Assembly: GCA_031553835.1 (NCBI GenBank)
Contig: JAVBKX010000009.1
Coordinates: 62,001-126,000, forward strand
Origin: JAVBKX01 sp031553835
GTDB lineage: Bacteria; Bacteroidota; Bacteroidia; Bacteroidales; Azobacteroidaceae
Direction of reading: 5' to 3'
DNA: 64,000 nt
The position numbers and the translations under genes are program-made. The notes beneath the pieces were generated by a model that was not told where the DNA came from, did no database searches, and saw only the letters and a list, made by a program, of their open reading frames with translations. The first letter of the stretch is position 1. Each line of letters opens with the position of its first letter. Of the stretch, positions 15,930-25,194 are shown piece after piece.

Positions 15930-17162
15930 ATGGTTCTCAATTATATCTGGATCGCTTTTTTCCTCATCGCTTTTGTTATAGGAATTTGTAAAGTATTGGT
16001 TACCGGCGATATGAATGTTTTTACTGCTATGATGCAGGCTACATTTGATTCTGCAAGGACGGCTTTTGAAATATCGTTGGGATTGACAGGAGTATTGTCT
16101 CTTTGGCTTGGATTTATGAAAATTGGCGAAAAAGGGGGGATGGTCAATTTTTTAGCTCGTATTGGCGCTCCTGTTTTTAGTCGCTTGTTTCCTGATATTC
16201 CGAAAGGACATCCTGCTATCGGTTCGATTTTTATGAACATTGCTGCCAATATGTTAAATTTGGATAATGCGGCAACTCCCCTTGGTTTGAAAGCGATGAA
16301 AGAAATGCAGGAGTTGAATCATAACAAAGATACGGCAACCAATCCGATGATTATGTTTTTGGTGCTGAATGCTTCTGGCTTGACACTTATTCCGGTTACT
16401 ATTATGGTTTACCGGGCACAACAGGGCGCAGCTAATCCTTCCGATATTTTTATTCCCTTAATGATTGCCACTTTTATAGCTACTTTAGCCGGGGCTTTTT
16501 ATGTTTGTATTCGCCAGAAAATCAACTTATTGGATAAAGTATTGTTAGGCTTTTTTGGCGGGATGATTGCTTTTATAGCTTTGGTGCTTTGGTTGTTTCG
16601 CTCCATGCCCCAGGAACAAATTGCTACTTATTCAGGTCTGATTGCGAACTTTTTGCTATTGTCTATTATTGTTGCTTTTATTGTTTCGGGAATTCGAAAA
16701 AAAGTCAATGTTTATGAAGCATTTATTGAAGGAGCGAAAGATGGTTTTAAAACAGCAGTCATGATTATTCCTTATTTAGTGGCCATGTTGGTTGCTATTG
16801 CGCTTTTCCGCGCTTCGGGAGCAATGGATTTTTTAATTTCCGGAGTTTCTTCTGTTGTTGCCTGGTGTGGATTCAATACAGATTTTGTTCCTGCATTGCC
16901 GACAGCTATTATGAAACCCTTGAGTGGGAGTGGAGCGCGGGGAATGATGTTGGATGCTATGGGTACTTATGGCGCTGATTCTTTTGTAGGACGCTTGGCC
17001 AGTGTTTTTCAGGGATCAACCGATACTACTTTTTATTTAGTTGCTGTATATTATGGTGCTGTGAATATTAAAAATACACGATATACGGTTACAGGATCTT
17101 TATTGGCAGATTTGGCCGGAGTGATTGCTGCTATTTTTGTCTGCTATTTGTTTTTTCATTAA
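15930..17162 (+). CDS. Fused SpmA-SpmB nucleoside-recognition (Gate domain) membrane protein
   Basis: A 410-aa multi-helix inner-membrane protein that joins homologues of Bacillus spore-maturation proteins A and B. The SpmA half contains GHPAIGSIFMNIAANMLNLDN and ATPLGLKAM near residues 95-125. The SpmB half contains the second Gate domain with ALPTAIMKPLSGSGARGMM and STDTTFYLVAVYYGAV. Fused versions are common in non-sporulating Bacteroidota. The proposed role is transport of a small metabolite or ion; it is unproven. Confidence 0.88.
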   Translation: MVLNYIWIAFFLIAFVIGICKVLVTGDMNVFTAMMQATFDSARTAFEISLGLTGVLSLWLGFMKIGEKGGMVNFLARIGAPVFSRLFPDIPKGHPAIGSIFMNIAANMLNLDNAATPLGLKAMKEMQELNHNKDTATNPMIMFLVLNASGLTLIPVTIMVYRAQQGAANPSDIFIPLMIATFIATLAGAFYVCIRQKINLLDKVLLGFFGGMIAFIALVLWLFRSMPQEQIATYSGLIANFLLLSIIVAFIVSGIRKKVNVYEAFIEGAKDGFKTAVMIIPYLVAMLVAIALFRASGAMDFLISGVSSVVAWCGFNTDFVPALPTAIMKPLSGSGARGMMLDAMGTYGADSFVGRLASVFQGSTDTTFYLVAVYYGAVNIKNTRYTVTGSLLADLAGVIAAIFVCYLFFH

Positions 17163-17251
17163 CTTGTAAGCTGCCACTCGCACTCGTAACTGAAAAATTA
17201 ATCGTACCTTTGCTTGCAAATTAAATGTATTTGCAAGCATTTTTTTATTTT

Positions 17252-17671
17252 ATGCCAATAACTTATCAAACGGAAGGAACTACACTTCCAAACATCAAAC
17301 GTAGAGAAACAAATATTTGGATTAAGCAAGTTGCTCATCTTTATGGAAAAGAAGTGGATGAAATTGCGTATATTTTTTGTTCTGACGAAGTCATTTTAGA
17401 GATGAACAAACAATATTTGCAGCACGATTATTATACTGATATTATTACTTTTGATTATTCTGCAAATGGTACGATTTCCGGAGATATTTTCATTTCTGTG
17501 GATACTGTAAAATCCAATTCTGTAAAATTTGGTACAGATTTTTCTAATGAATTGTATCGTGTCATTATTCACGGAATTCTTCATTTGTGCGGTTTAAAAG
17601 ATGGTACGGAAGAAGAAGAAGCCATGATGCGGGAAAAAGAAAATGATGCTTTGCGTTTAAGAGAAGAATAG
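17252..17671 (+). CDS. ybeY: Endoribonuclease YbeY, rRNA maturation factor
   Basis: A zinc-dependent ribonuclease acting in 16S rRNA 3'-end maturation. Start set at 17252 (MPITYQTEG); the in-frame ATG 27 nt upstream adds a hydrophobic stretch unlike the family. The metal motif is HGILHLCGLKD, with two His as usual; the third ligand position is Asp/Lys-like instead of the classic DH, a variation I also associate with other Bacteroidota YbeY. DYYTDIITFDY is the conserved N-terminal block. mnmG follows by 9 nt. Confidence 0.92.
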   Translation: MPITYQTEGTTLPNIKRRETNIWIKQVAHLYGKEVDEIAYIFCSDEVILEMNKQYLQHDYYTDIITFDYSANGTISGDIFISVDTVKSNSVKFGTDFSNELYRVIIHGILHLCGLKDGTEEEEAMMREKENDALRLREE

Positions 17672-17680
17672 GAGAGGGAT

Positions 17681-19555
17681 ATGACGTTTCATTATGATGT
17701 AATTGTTGTCGGAGCCGGCCATGCAGGATGCGATGCCGCCGTTGCCGCCGCTAATTTGGGTTCTAAAACATTGCTGATAACAATGGATATGAATAAAATA
17801 GCCCAAATGAGTTGTAATCCGGCAGTTGGAGGAATTGCAAAAGGGCAGATTGTTCGTGAAATTGATGCTTTAGGCGGACAAATGGGAATTGTAACCGATA
17901 GAACGGCGATTCAATTCCGGATGTTGAACCGATCAAAAGGCCCTGCAATGTGGAGTCCGCGGGCGCAAAGCGACCGTGCCCGTTTTCTCGAAACCTGGCG
18001 AATGAGGATTGATCAAACTCCGAATTTGTCTGTTTGGCAAGATACCGTAACCGAATTATTGATTGAAAATAAAACGGTTTGTGGTGTGAAAACTGCTTTA
18101 GGTGTTGAATTTTCTTCAAAAACAGTTGTTCTAACTGTCGGTACTTTTTTGAACGGATTACTTCATATCGGAAAAACACAATTGCGTGGCGGTCGCATTT
18201 CAGAACCTGCTTCTTATGGAATTACAGAGCAATTGGTTTCTTTGGACTTTTCTGCTGATCGAATGAAAACAGGAACTCCTGTTAGAATTGATGGAAGAAG
18301 TGTTGATTTTTCCTTGATGGAAGAGCAACCCGGTGAAACGGATTTTCATAAATTTTCTTTTATGAATTATCCATCTCGCCCATTAAAGCAGTTGAGTTGT
18401 TGGACTACTTATACAAATGAGCAAACTCATAATATATTGCGTGATGGATTGGTCGATTCTCCTCTTTATAATGGGCAGATTCAGAGTATAGGACCTCGTT
18501 ATTGTCCGAGTATTGAAACCAAAATTGTCACTTTTGCAGATAAATTGCAACATCAGTTATTTTTGGAGCCGGAAGGAGAAAATACACAGGAGTATTATTT
18601 GAATGGATTTTCTTCTTCATTGCCTTTGGCTACACAGTTGAATGCATTGCAAACAATTCCTGCATTTCGAAATATTCAGATTTATCGTCCGGGGTATGCC
18701 ATTGAATATGATTTTTTTGATCCTACTCAATTGACTCATACATTGGAAACGAAGCAAATTAAAAATTTGTTTTTTGCCGGACAAATTAATGGGACTACGG
18801 GTTATGAAGAAGCAGGCGCTCAAGGTTTGATGGCCGGAATTAATGCGCATATTCAAACTCATGGGGGAGAAGATTTTGTATTAGGTCGCGATGAGGCGTA
18901 TATTGGAGTGCTTATTGACGATTTGGTTACAAAAGGTGTGGATGAACCTTATCGAATGTTTACTTCCCGTGCAGAATATCGTATTTTGTTGCGTCAGGAT
19001 GATGCGGATATGCGATTGACGGAAAAATCATATCAATTGGGATTAGCTTCTTCTGCCCGGTATAATCTTTTGCTTGAGAAGCGAAGTGAAATTTCCCGAA
19101 TTGTGGATTTTGTAAATTCTTATTCTGTAAAGGCTGATTATGTTAATGCTGGTTTGGAAGAATTTGGAACTGTTCCTTTGAAACGAGGCGTAAAATTAAT
19201 TGATTTAGTGTTGCGTCCACAATTGGATTTGCAAAAATTATCAGAATTGATTCCCGCTTTGCGTGAACAATTGGAATTAGTTCCTGATCGGAAAGAAGAA
19301 ATTATTGAAGCTGCTGAGATTTTGATGAAGTATAATGGCTATATTGAAAGGGAAAAATTGATAGCGGATAAGATTAATAGATTGGAAGGTGTTAAAATTA
19401 AAGGAAAATTTGATTATGGCACGATTCAATCTTTGTCAACCGAAGCAAAACAAAAGCTGAGCCGAATAGATCCGGAGACAATTGCTCAGGCAAGTCGGAT
19501 TCCAGGGGTTTCTCCAAATGATATAAATGTTTTGTTGGTTTTGTTGGGGCGATAA
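17681..19555 (+). CDS. mnmG: tRNA uridine-5-carboxymethylaminomethyl synthesis enzyme MnmG (GidA)
   Basis: A FAD enzyme that, with MnmE, modifies U34 of several tRNAs. The FAD dinucleotide motif GAGHAG is at residues 11-16, followed by CNPAVGGIAKGQIVREIDALGG, the conserved GidA block. The C-terminal region has SRAEYRILLRQDDADMRLT and the helical domain ending in RIPGVSPNDINVLLVLLGR. 624 aa is the family norm. It is co-transcribed with ybeY and followed by a parS-like palindrome. Confidence 0.97.
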   Translation: MTFHYDVIVVGAGHAGCDAAVAAANLGSKTLLITMDMNKIAQMSCNPAVGGIAKGQIVREIDALGGQMGIVTDRTAIQFRMLNRSKGPAMWSPRAQSDRARFLETWRMRIDQTPNLSVWQDTVTELLIENKTVCGVKTALGVEFSSKTVVLTVGTFLNGLLHIGKTQLRGGRISEPASYGITEQLVSLDFSADRMKTGTPVRIDGRSVDFSLMEEQPGETDFHKFSFMNYPSRPLKQLSCWTTYTNEQTHNILRDGLVDSPLYNGQIQSIGPRYCPSIETKIVTFADKLQHQLFLEPEGENTQEYYLNGFSSSLPLATQLNALQTIPAFRNIQIYRPGYAIEYDFFDPTQLTHTLETKQIKNLFFAGQINGTTGYEEAGAQGLMAGINAHIQTHGGEDFVLGRDEAYIGVLIDDLVTKGVDEPYRMFTSRAEYRILLRQDDADMRLTEKSYQLGLASSARYNLLLEKRSEISRIVDFVNSYSVKADYVNAGLEEFGTVPLKRGVKLIDLVLRPQLDLQKLSELIPALREQLELVPDRKEEIIEAAEILMKYNGYIEREKLIADKINRLEGVKIKGKFDYGTIQSLSTEAKQKLSRIDPETIAQASRIPGVSPNDINVLLVLLGR

Positions 19556-19560
19556 AATTG

Positions 19561-19576
19561 TGTTCCACGTGGAACA
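19561..19576. other. parS: parS-like centromere site
   Basis: TGTTCCACGTGGAACA at 19561-19576 is a perfect 16-bp palindrome matching the widely conserved ParB-binding consensus GTTNCACGTGNAAC. It lies in the 63-nt gap between mnmG and apt, outside coding sequence. Under equal base frequencies a given 16-mer is expected about 1.5e-5 times in 64 kb. No parA, parB or dnaA is in the window. Confidence 0.85.
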
Positions 19577-19618
19577 AATTGCGAAATTGGGGAAAATAAA
19601 TTTAAAATAATACTGTAA

Positions 19619-20161
19619 ATGAGTGAATTTGAGATTGTTGAGCGATTGAAGAGTTCTGTTCGGAACATTTCGGACTTCCCGAAGCCAGGTATTCAGTTCA
19701 AAGATGTGACAACAATGTTTAAAAATGCTGCATGTTTGTCTGATTTGTCTGATTTGTTGTACGAGATGTATAAAGACAAAGGAATAACAAAGATTGTCGG
19801 GATTGAATCGCGCGGATTTATAATGGGGCCGATTTTGGCAACGAGATTGAATATCGGATTTGTTCCGATTCGTAAGCCTCACAAATTGCCCGCAGCTGTT
19901 TTTGAAGAATCTTATGAAAAAGAATATGGAATAGATTCAATTCAGATTCATCAGGATGCATTAACGGAAAATGATATTGTGCTGTTGCATGATGATTTGT
20001 TGGCGACGGGAGGAACTATGCTTGCCGCTTGTCGATTAATGAAGCGGTTCAATCCCCGGAAAATTTATGTGAATTTCCTGATCGAATTGGAAGACCTGAA
20101 TGGGAGAGAACATTTTGATCCGGATATTGAAGTGAAATCAATTCTTAAATATCCTATATAA
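19619..20161 (+). CDS. apt: Adenine phosphoribosyltransferase
   Basis: Salvages adenine with PRPP to AMP. The N-terminal FPKPGIQFKDVTTMF (as DFPKPGIQFKDVT) is the Apt hallmark. GIESRGFIMGPILA follows, and the PRPP-binding loop appears as IVLLHDDLLATGGTMLAA near residues 120-137, with the acidic pair DD. 180 aa is the usual length. It stands alone between mnmG and uvrC. Confidence 0.95.
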   Translation: MSEFEIVERLKSSVRNISDFPKPGIQFKDVTTMFKNAACLSDLSDLLYEMYKDKGITKIVGIESRGFIMGPILATRLNIGFVPIRKPHKLPAAVFEESYEKEYGIDSIQIHQDALTENDIVLLHDDLLATGGTMLAACRLMKRFNPRKIYVNFLIELEDLNGREHFDPDIEVKSILKYPI

Positions 20162-20218
20162 TTAATGGTATATAATATTTATAAGAAAAATAATATAACC
20201 TGTTTGTAAAATGTACTT

Positions 20219-22042
20219 ATGAATTCTGAATTGAAAAATATTGCCCCGAATTTGGCTCAAATTCTGTCTTCGATGCCGGATAGCCCCGGGTGTTATATTT
20301 TCTTGGATGAAAACGGGACAATTCTTTATATTGGCAAGGCCAAAAACTTGAAAAAACGAGTTTCATCTTATTTTAATAAAAACCATCCTTATCCCAAAAC
20401 CCGGGTGTTGGTAAAAAAAATACGCAACATCCAATATGTAGTTGTCGAGTCGGAAAGCGATGCGCTGTTACTCGAAAATAACATGATCAAAGAGCATCAG
20501 CCTCGATATAATATCATGTTAAAAGATGATAAAACGTATCCCTGGATCGTCGTGAAAAATGAACCCTTCCCCCGTGTTTTTCTTACCCGGAATAAAGTGA
20601 ATGATAAATCAACGTATTATGGGCCTTATCCTTCTGTGGGAACAGTAAAACTATTGCTGAAGTTGATAACTGAACTGTATCCGATCCGGACCTGCCGTTA
20701 TCCGTTGACAAAGGAAAATATTGCTGCAAAAAAATTCAAAGTTTGTTTACAATATCATATCAAAAAATGTTTGGGCCCTTGCGAAGGATTACAGTCGGAA
20801 GCTGATTACAATCAGAATATTTTATTTGTTCATGAAATATTGAAAGGGAATATTCATGCTATAAGCAAACATCTGTATGATGAGATGCAACGTTTTGCTG
20901 CGGAACTGCGTTTTGAAGAAGCTGAACTGCTGAAGAAAAAATACCGATTGATTGAAAATTATAAAGCAAAATCTGTAGTTGTCAATACGAAATTGACGAA
21001 TATTGATGTTTTCACTTTCGATCAATCCGATGATAATGATGCAGTATATATCAATTATCTGCATATTAGCTCCGGAGTCATCGTCAGAGGATATACCATT
21101 GAATATAAAATACGAATGGATGAAACCCGGGAAGAAATATTAGCCTTGGGAATCCTGGAATTGAGAAGCCGGTTTGAAAGTCAGGCAAAATTAGTAATTG
21201 TTCCATTCCTGCCGGAGATAGAATTGGAAGGAGTGGAATTCCTTATCCCGCAACGAGGCGATAAAAAGAAGTTGCTCGAATTGTCGGAAAAAAATGTAAA
21301 ACAATATAAATTGGATCTGCAAAAACAAGCGGAAAAATTGAATCCGGAACAACGGGGCGTTCGGGTTTTGTTGACCTTGCAGAAAGATTTGCAGTTGAGC
21401 GAGCTGCCACTACATATTGAGTGTTTTGATACTTCAAATATTCAGGGAACAAATCCGGTTGCTGCATGTGTCGTTTTTAAAAAAGGAAAACCTTCAAAAC
21501 GAGATTACCGGCATTTTAATATTAAGACAGTTGTTGGCCCCAATGATTTTGCATCCATGCATGAAATTGTTACCCGCCGGTATAGCCGGATGCTTGCCGA
21601 AGAGGAATCGCTTCCGCAATTGATCGTTGTAGATGGAGGAAAGGGACAATTGAGTGTTGCGACCGATGCCTTGAAAACGTTGGGACTTTATGGTAAAATT
21701 GCAATCATTGGGATTGCAGAGCGATTGGAGGAAATATATTTCCCAAATGATCCGGTACCTTTATATCTTGATAAAAATTCGGAAAGCCTCAAATTGATTC
21801 AGCATTTGCGCGATGAAGCGCATCGTTTTGGAATTACTTTTCATCGGCAAAAAAGAAGCAAACAACAAATCGAATCGGAGTTAGATCATATTAAAGGAAT
21901 AGGGGAGACGCTCAAAACAAAATTGCTGATAAAGTACAAAAGTGTGAGCCAACTCAAAAAGGCTCCTTTCGATGAAGTGGCTAATTTAATTGGCAGGAAA
22001 AAAGCAGAAGTGTTGTTTGCCGGTTTGTCAATTGCTCGTTGA
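20219..22042 (+). CDS. uvrC: Excinuclease ABC subunit C
   Basis: The dual-incision nuclease of nucleotide excision repair. The N-terminal GIY-YIG domain reads SPGCYIFLDENGTILYIGKA at residues 21-40. A UVR-like segment (RFAAELRFEEAELLKKKYRLIE) near 225 contacts UvrB. The RNase H-like domain follows (IECFDTSNIQG, VVDGGKGQL), and there is a C-terminal helix-hairpin-helix (IKGIGETLKTKLL). 607 aa is normal. Confidence 0.97.
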   Translation: MNSELKNIAPNLAQILSSMPDSPGCYIFLDENGTILYIGKAKNLKKRVSSYFNKNHPYPKTRVLVKKIRNIQYVVVESESDALLLENNMIKEHQPRYNIMLKDDKTYPWIVVKNEPFPRVFLTRNKVNDKSTYYGPYPSVGTVKLLLKLITELYPIRTCRYPLTKENIAAKKFKVCLQYHIKKCLGPCEGLQSEADYNQNILFVHEILKGNIHAISKHLYDEMQRFAAELRFEEAELLKKKYRLIENYKAKSVVVNTKLTNIDVFTFDQSDDNDAVYINYLHISSGVIVRGYTIEYKIRMDETREEILALGILELRSRFESQAKLVIVPFLPEIELEGVEFLIPQRGDKKKLLELSEKNVKQYKLDLQKQAEKLNPEQRGVRVLLTLQKDLQLSELPLHIECFDTSNIQGTNPVAACVVFKKGKPSKRDYRHFNIKTVVGPNDFASMHEIVTRRYSRMLAEEESLPQLIVVDGGKGQLSVATDALKTLGLYGKIAIIGIAERLEEIYFPNDPVPLYLDKNSESLKLIQHLRDEAHRFGITFHRQKRSKQQIESELDHIKGIGETLKTKLLIKYKSVSQLKKAPFDEVANLIGRKKAEVLFAGLSIAR

Positions 22043-22060
22043 TTGAATACAATACAGTGC

Positions 22061-22097
22061 GGCACGCGGCGCGCCTAATCTGTGTCATCCGTGTGCC
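22061..22097. repeat. GC-rich hairpin with dispersed CTGTGTCATCCGTGT motif
   Basis: Just after uvrC, GGCACGCGG (22061-22069) pairs with CCGTGTGCC (22089-22097) with one G:T mismatch. It encloses GGCGCGCC and the 15-mer at 22080-22094 shared with the inverted repeat near 3.4 kb. The local GC content is far above the surroundings. It may help end uvrC transcription, but there is no U tract. Confidence 0.5.
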
Positions 22098-22187
22098 ATC
22101 AAATTCCTAAAATTATGTGTTGTACTTTTCTGCAAAAAAAGAATTATCTTTGCATGATTTTGAAACTTTCAAAAGAAAATAGAAATA

Positions 22188-23312
22188 ATGGCTGTTAGAA
22201 TAATTGAAGTAAAGGACAAAGAGACTTTAGAAAAGTTCGTGGAGTTTAATATTGAATTGTATAAGGATTGTCCTTACCATGTTCCTTCATTGATTTCGGA
22301 TGAAATGATGACATTGAGCCGAAAGAAAAATCCGGCGTTTGATTTTTGTGAAGCAATTTATTATCTGGCTTATCAGGACAATAAAATTGTAGGTCGAATT
22401 GCCGGACTTATCAACCACCGGGCGAATGAACATTGGAAGCAACAATATGCACGCTTTGGTTTTCTTGATTTTGTAGATGATTATGAAGTGTCTGCTGCGT
22501 TGTTTAAAGCTGTTGAAAATTGGGCGCGGAAAAAAGGACTGAAAGCGCTTCATGGCCCTTTGGGTTTTACTGATTTGGATCACGAAGGATTATTGATCGA
22601 GGGTTTTGACCAATTGGGAACTATGGCTACCAATTATAGCTATCCTTATTACAAAGAGCATTTGGCAAAACTTGGATTTCAAAAAGATCAGGATTGGCAT
22701 GAGTTTAAAATAACAGTGCCCGAATTTATTCCCGAAAGATTCAGGAGAGTTGGCGAAATCGTGAGCAAAAAATATAATTTCAAAGTGATGAAGTTCAAAC
22801 GCACACGCGATATTTGGCCTTATGCATCGAAAATTTTTGAACTTTGGAATGAAGCATACAAACCGTTGTATGGGTATTCGGAGTTGAGTCCAAAACAAAT
22901 TGAGTACTATATCAAAATGTATATTCCAATGCTGCGTTTGGATTTGATTACTTTGATTGTCGATCACAAAGATGATGTAGTTGGAATTGGAATTACCTTA
23001 CCCAATTTATCTTTAGCATTGCAAAAAGCTAAAGGGCGCCTGTTTCCGTTTGGCTGGGCTTATTTATTAAAAGCCATGTATGGAAAAAACGATGTAATCG
23101 ATCTGTATATTATCGGAATTGCTCCGGAATACCAAAGTAAAGGCGTTAATGCGATGATATTCAATGATTTAATACCTATATTCAATCAAAAAGGGTATAA
23201 ATTTGCTGAAAGTAATCCGGAATTGGAATTAAATAATAAAGTACAATCAATGTGGGATGTATTTGAAAGAACACATCATAAAACAAGAAGAGCATTTATT
23301 AAACAGTTGTAA
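22188..23312 (+). CDS. GNAT-fold acyltransferase-like protein
   Basis: A 374-aa cytosolic protein made of two acyl-CoA N-acyltransferase-like halves. The N-terminal half has DNKIVGRIAGLINHRANEHW. The C-terminal half ends with IDLYIIGIAPEYQSKGVNAM, resembling the acetyl-CoA pyrophosphate-binding V/I-x-P-x-x-x-x-x-G-x-G/A region. LHGPLGFTDLDHEGLLIEGF between them is a conserved family feature. Substrate unknown. parE starts 12 nt downstream. A TATCTTTG box at 22145-22152 fits a promoter. Confidence 0.75.
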   Translation: MAVRIIEVKDKETLEKFVEFNIELYKDCPYHVPSLISDEMMTLSRKKNPAFDFCEAIYYLAYQDNKIVGRIAGLINHRANEHWKQQYARFGFLDFVDDYEVSAALFKAVENWARKKGLKALHGPLGFTDLDHEGLLIEGFDQLGTMATNYSYPYYKEHLAKLGFQKDQDWHEFKITVPEFIPERFRRVGEIVSKKYNFKVMKFKRTRDIWPYASKIFELWNEAYKPLYGYSELSPKQIEYYIKMYIPMLRLDLITLIVDHKDDVVGIGITLPNLSLALQKAKGRLFPFGWAYLLKAMYGKNDVIDLYIIGIAPEYQSKGVNAMIFNDLIPIFNQKGYKFAESNPELELNNKVQSMWDVFERTHHKTRRAFIKQL

Positions 23313-23324
23313 CTTAAATTCTGA

Positions 23325-25193
23325 ATGGAGACTGAAGTTTTAGCCGTATCGACTCAAAACGGACATGTTGAGTATAACGAAGATAACATTCAATCACTTG
23401 AATGGTGGGAACATATACGGCTCCGTCCCGGGATGTATATCGGAAAATTGGGCGATGGCACTTATGCTGACGACGGTATTTATGTATTGCTGAAAGAAGT
23501 GTTGGATAACTCTATGGACGAGTTCATGATGGGTTATGGCAAAAATATTGATATTACCATCCAGGAGGGAGTGGTTACTATCCGGGATTATGGTCGCGGA
23601 ATTCCATTGGGAAGCGTCGTCGATGCTTCTTCCAGGATGAATACGGGTGGTAAATACGATTCTAAAGCGTTTAAAAAATCAGTAGGGCTGAATGGCGTTG
23701 GTATTAAGGCCGTTAACGCATTATCGTCTTATATGTTGGTGCAAAGTTTCCGGGAAAAGGAAACAAAAGTCGTTGAATATTCTAAAGCTCATATAATCGA
23801 AAATCCCCCGGTTTCATCGACAAATGAGCCGAATGGAACGCTGATTAATTTTATTCCCGACGATACCCTTTTCAAAGAATTCAATTACAAAGACGAACAT
23901 GTCGAAGCGTTGTTGAAAAATTATGTGTATCTCAATCCCGGCCTCACTATCATATACAACGGAAAAAAATTCTTTTCTAAAAACGGATTGGAAGACCTGC
24001 TCAACGAGTATATGACTTCTGAACCTCTGTATCCGATTATTCGATTACAGGGAGAAGATATTGAGATTGTAATTACACATGCCAATCAATATGGAGAAGA
24101 ATACTATTCCTTTGTGAATGGGCAACATACGACTCAGGGAGGAACACATCAGTCGGCTTTCAGGGAAAGTATTTCGAAGGTGATCAAAGAATATTATAAC
24201 AAAAATTTTGAGTACGCGGATATTCGCGCTGGTTTGATCGCTGCTATTAGTGTGAAAGTGGAAGAACCTGTTTTTGAATCCCAGACAAAAACAAAATTAG
24301 GTTCAAAAGATATGGGGCCAAATGGTCCGTCTATTGCTAAATTTATTGGCGATTTCATCAAAAAGGAATTGGATAATTTTTTACATAAACATGCTGATAT
24401 TGCGGATGTTATGTTGAAAAAAATCTTAGATTCCGAGAAGGAACGAAAAGCAATTGCCGGTGTTACCAAATTGGCGCGTGAACGGGCAAAAAAAGCAAAT
24501 CTGCATAATAAGAAGCTGAGAGACTGTCGATTACATTATAGTGACGCCAAGGGAAAAGATCTGGATGAAACCTGTATTTTCATCACGGAGGGAGATTCGG
24601 CAAGCGGTTCCATTACACAAAGTCGCGATCCGAATTATCAGGCAGTATTTAGTTTACGGGGAAAACCCTTAAACTGTTTTGGCCTTACTAAGAAAATCGT
24701 ATATGAAAACGAAGAGTTCAATCTGTTGCAGGCTGCTTTAAATATCGAAGACGGGCTTGAAGGCTTGCGGTATAATAAAGTCATTATTGCGACTGATGCC
24801 GATGTCGATGGGATGCACATCCGATTGCTGATTATCACATTCTTTTTGCAGTTTTTCCCCGATTTAATCAAGAATAACCATATGTTTATCCTGCAAACGC
24901 CTCTGTTCAGGGTGCGAAATAAAAAGGAAACGATTTATTGTTATTCGGAGGAAGAACGAATAGAAGCCATCGAAAAATTAAAGCCAAATCCCGAAATTAC
25001 CCGATTCAAAGGATTGGGAGAAATTTCTCCGAATGAATTTAAGAATTTTATCGGAAAGGATTTGAGATTGGATCCTGTAACCATGAAAAAACAAGATTCC
25101 GTAAAAGAAATGCTGGAGTTTTATATGGGGAAAAATACGATGGAAAGGCAGGAATTTATTATTGACAACCTGGTAGTAGAAGAAGATATCTGA
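23325..25193 (+). CDS. parE: DNA topoisomerase IV subunit B (ParE/GyrB type)
   Basis: The ATPase subunit of a type IIA topoisomerase. The GHKL ATP site is seen in LLKEVLDNSMDEF and RDYGRGIPLG, with VGLNGVGIKAVNAL as the ATP lid. The TOPRIM domain has EGDSASGSI and TDADVDGMHIRLL. 622 aa without the GyrB insert fits the short ParE form common in Bacteroidota. The parC partner is not adjacent: the next gene, one base after the stop, is a sugar nucleotidyltransferase. Whether it acts as topoisomerase IV rather than gyrase is inferred from length and family. Confidence 0.92.
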   Translation: METEVLAVSTQNGHVEYNEDNIQSLEWWEHIRLRPGMYIGKLGDGTYADDGIYVLLKEVLDNSMDEFMMGYGKNIDITIQEGVVTIRDYGRGIPLGSVVDASSRMNTGGKYDSKAFKKSVGLNGVGIKAVNALSSYMLVQSFREKETKVVEYSKAHIIENPPVSSTNEPNGTLINFIPDDTLFKEFNYKDEHVEALLKNYVYLNPGLTIIYNGKKFFSKNGLEDLLNEYMTSEPLYPIIRLQGEDIEIVITHANQYGEEYYSFVNGQHTTQGGTHQSAFRESISKVIKEYYNKNFEYADIRAGLIAAISVKVEEPVFESQTKTKLGSKDMGPNGPSIAKFIGDFIKKELDNFLHKHADIADVMLKKILDSEKERKAIAGVTKLARERAKKANLHNKKLRDCRLHYSDAKGKDLDETCIFITEGDSASGSITQSRDPNYQAVFSLRGKPLNCFGLTKKIVYENEEFNLLQAALNIEDGLEGLRYNKVIIATDADVDGMHIRLLIITFFLQFFPDLIKNNHMFILQTPLFRVRNKKETIYCYSEEERIEAIEKLKPNPEITRFKGLGEISPNEFKNFIGKDLRLDPVTMKKQDSVKEMLEFYMGKNTMERQEFIIDNLVVEEDI

Positions 25194-25194
25194 T

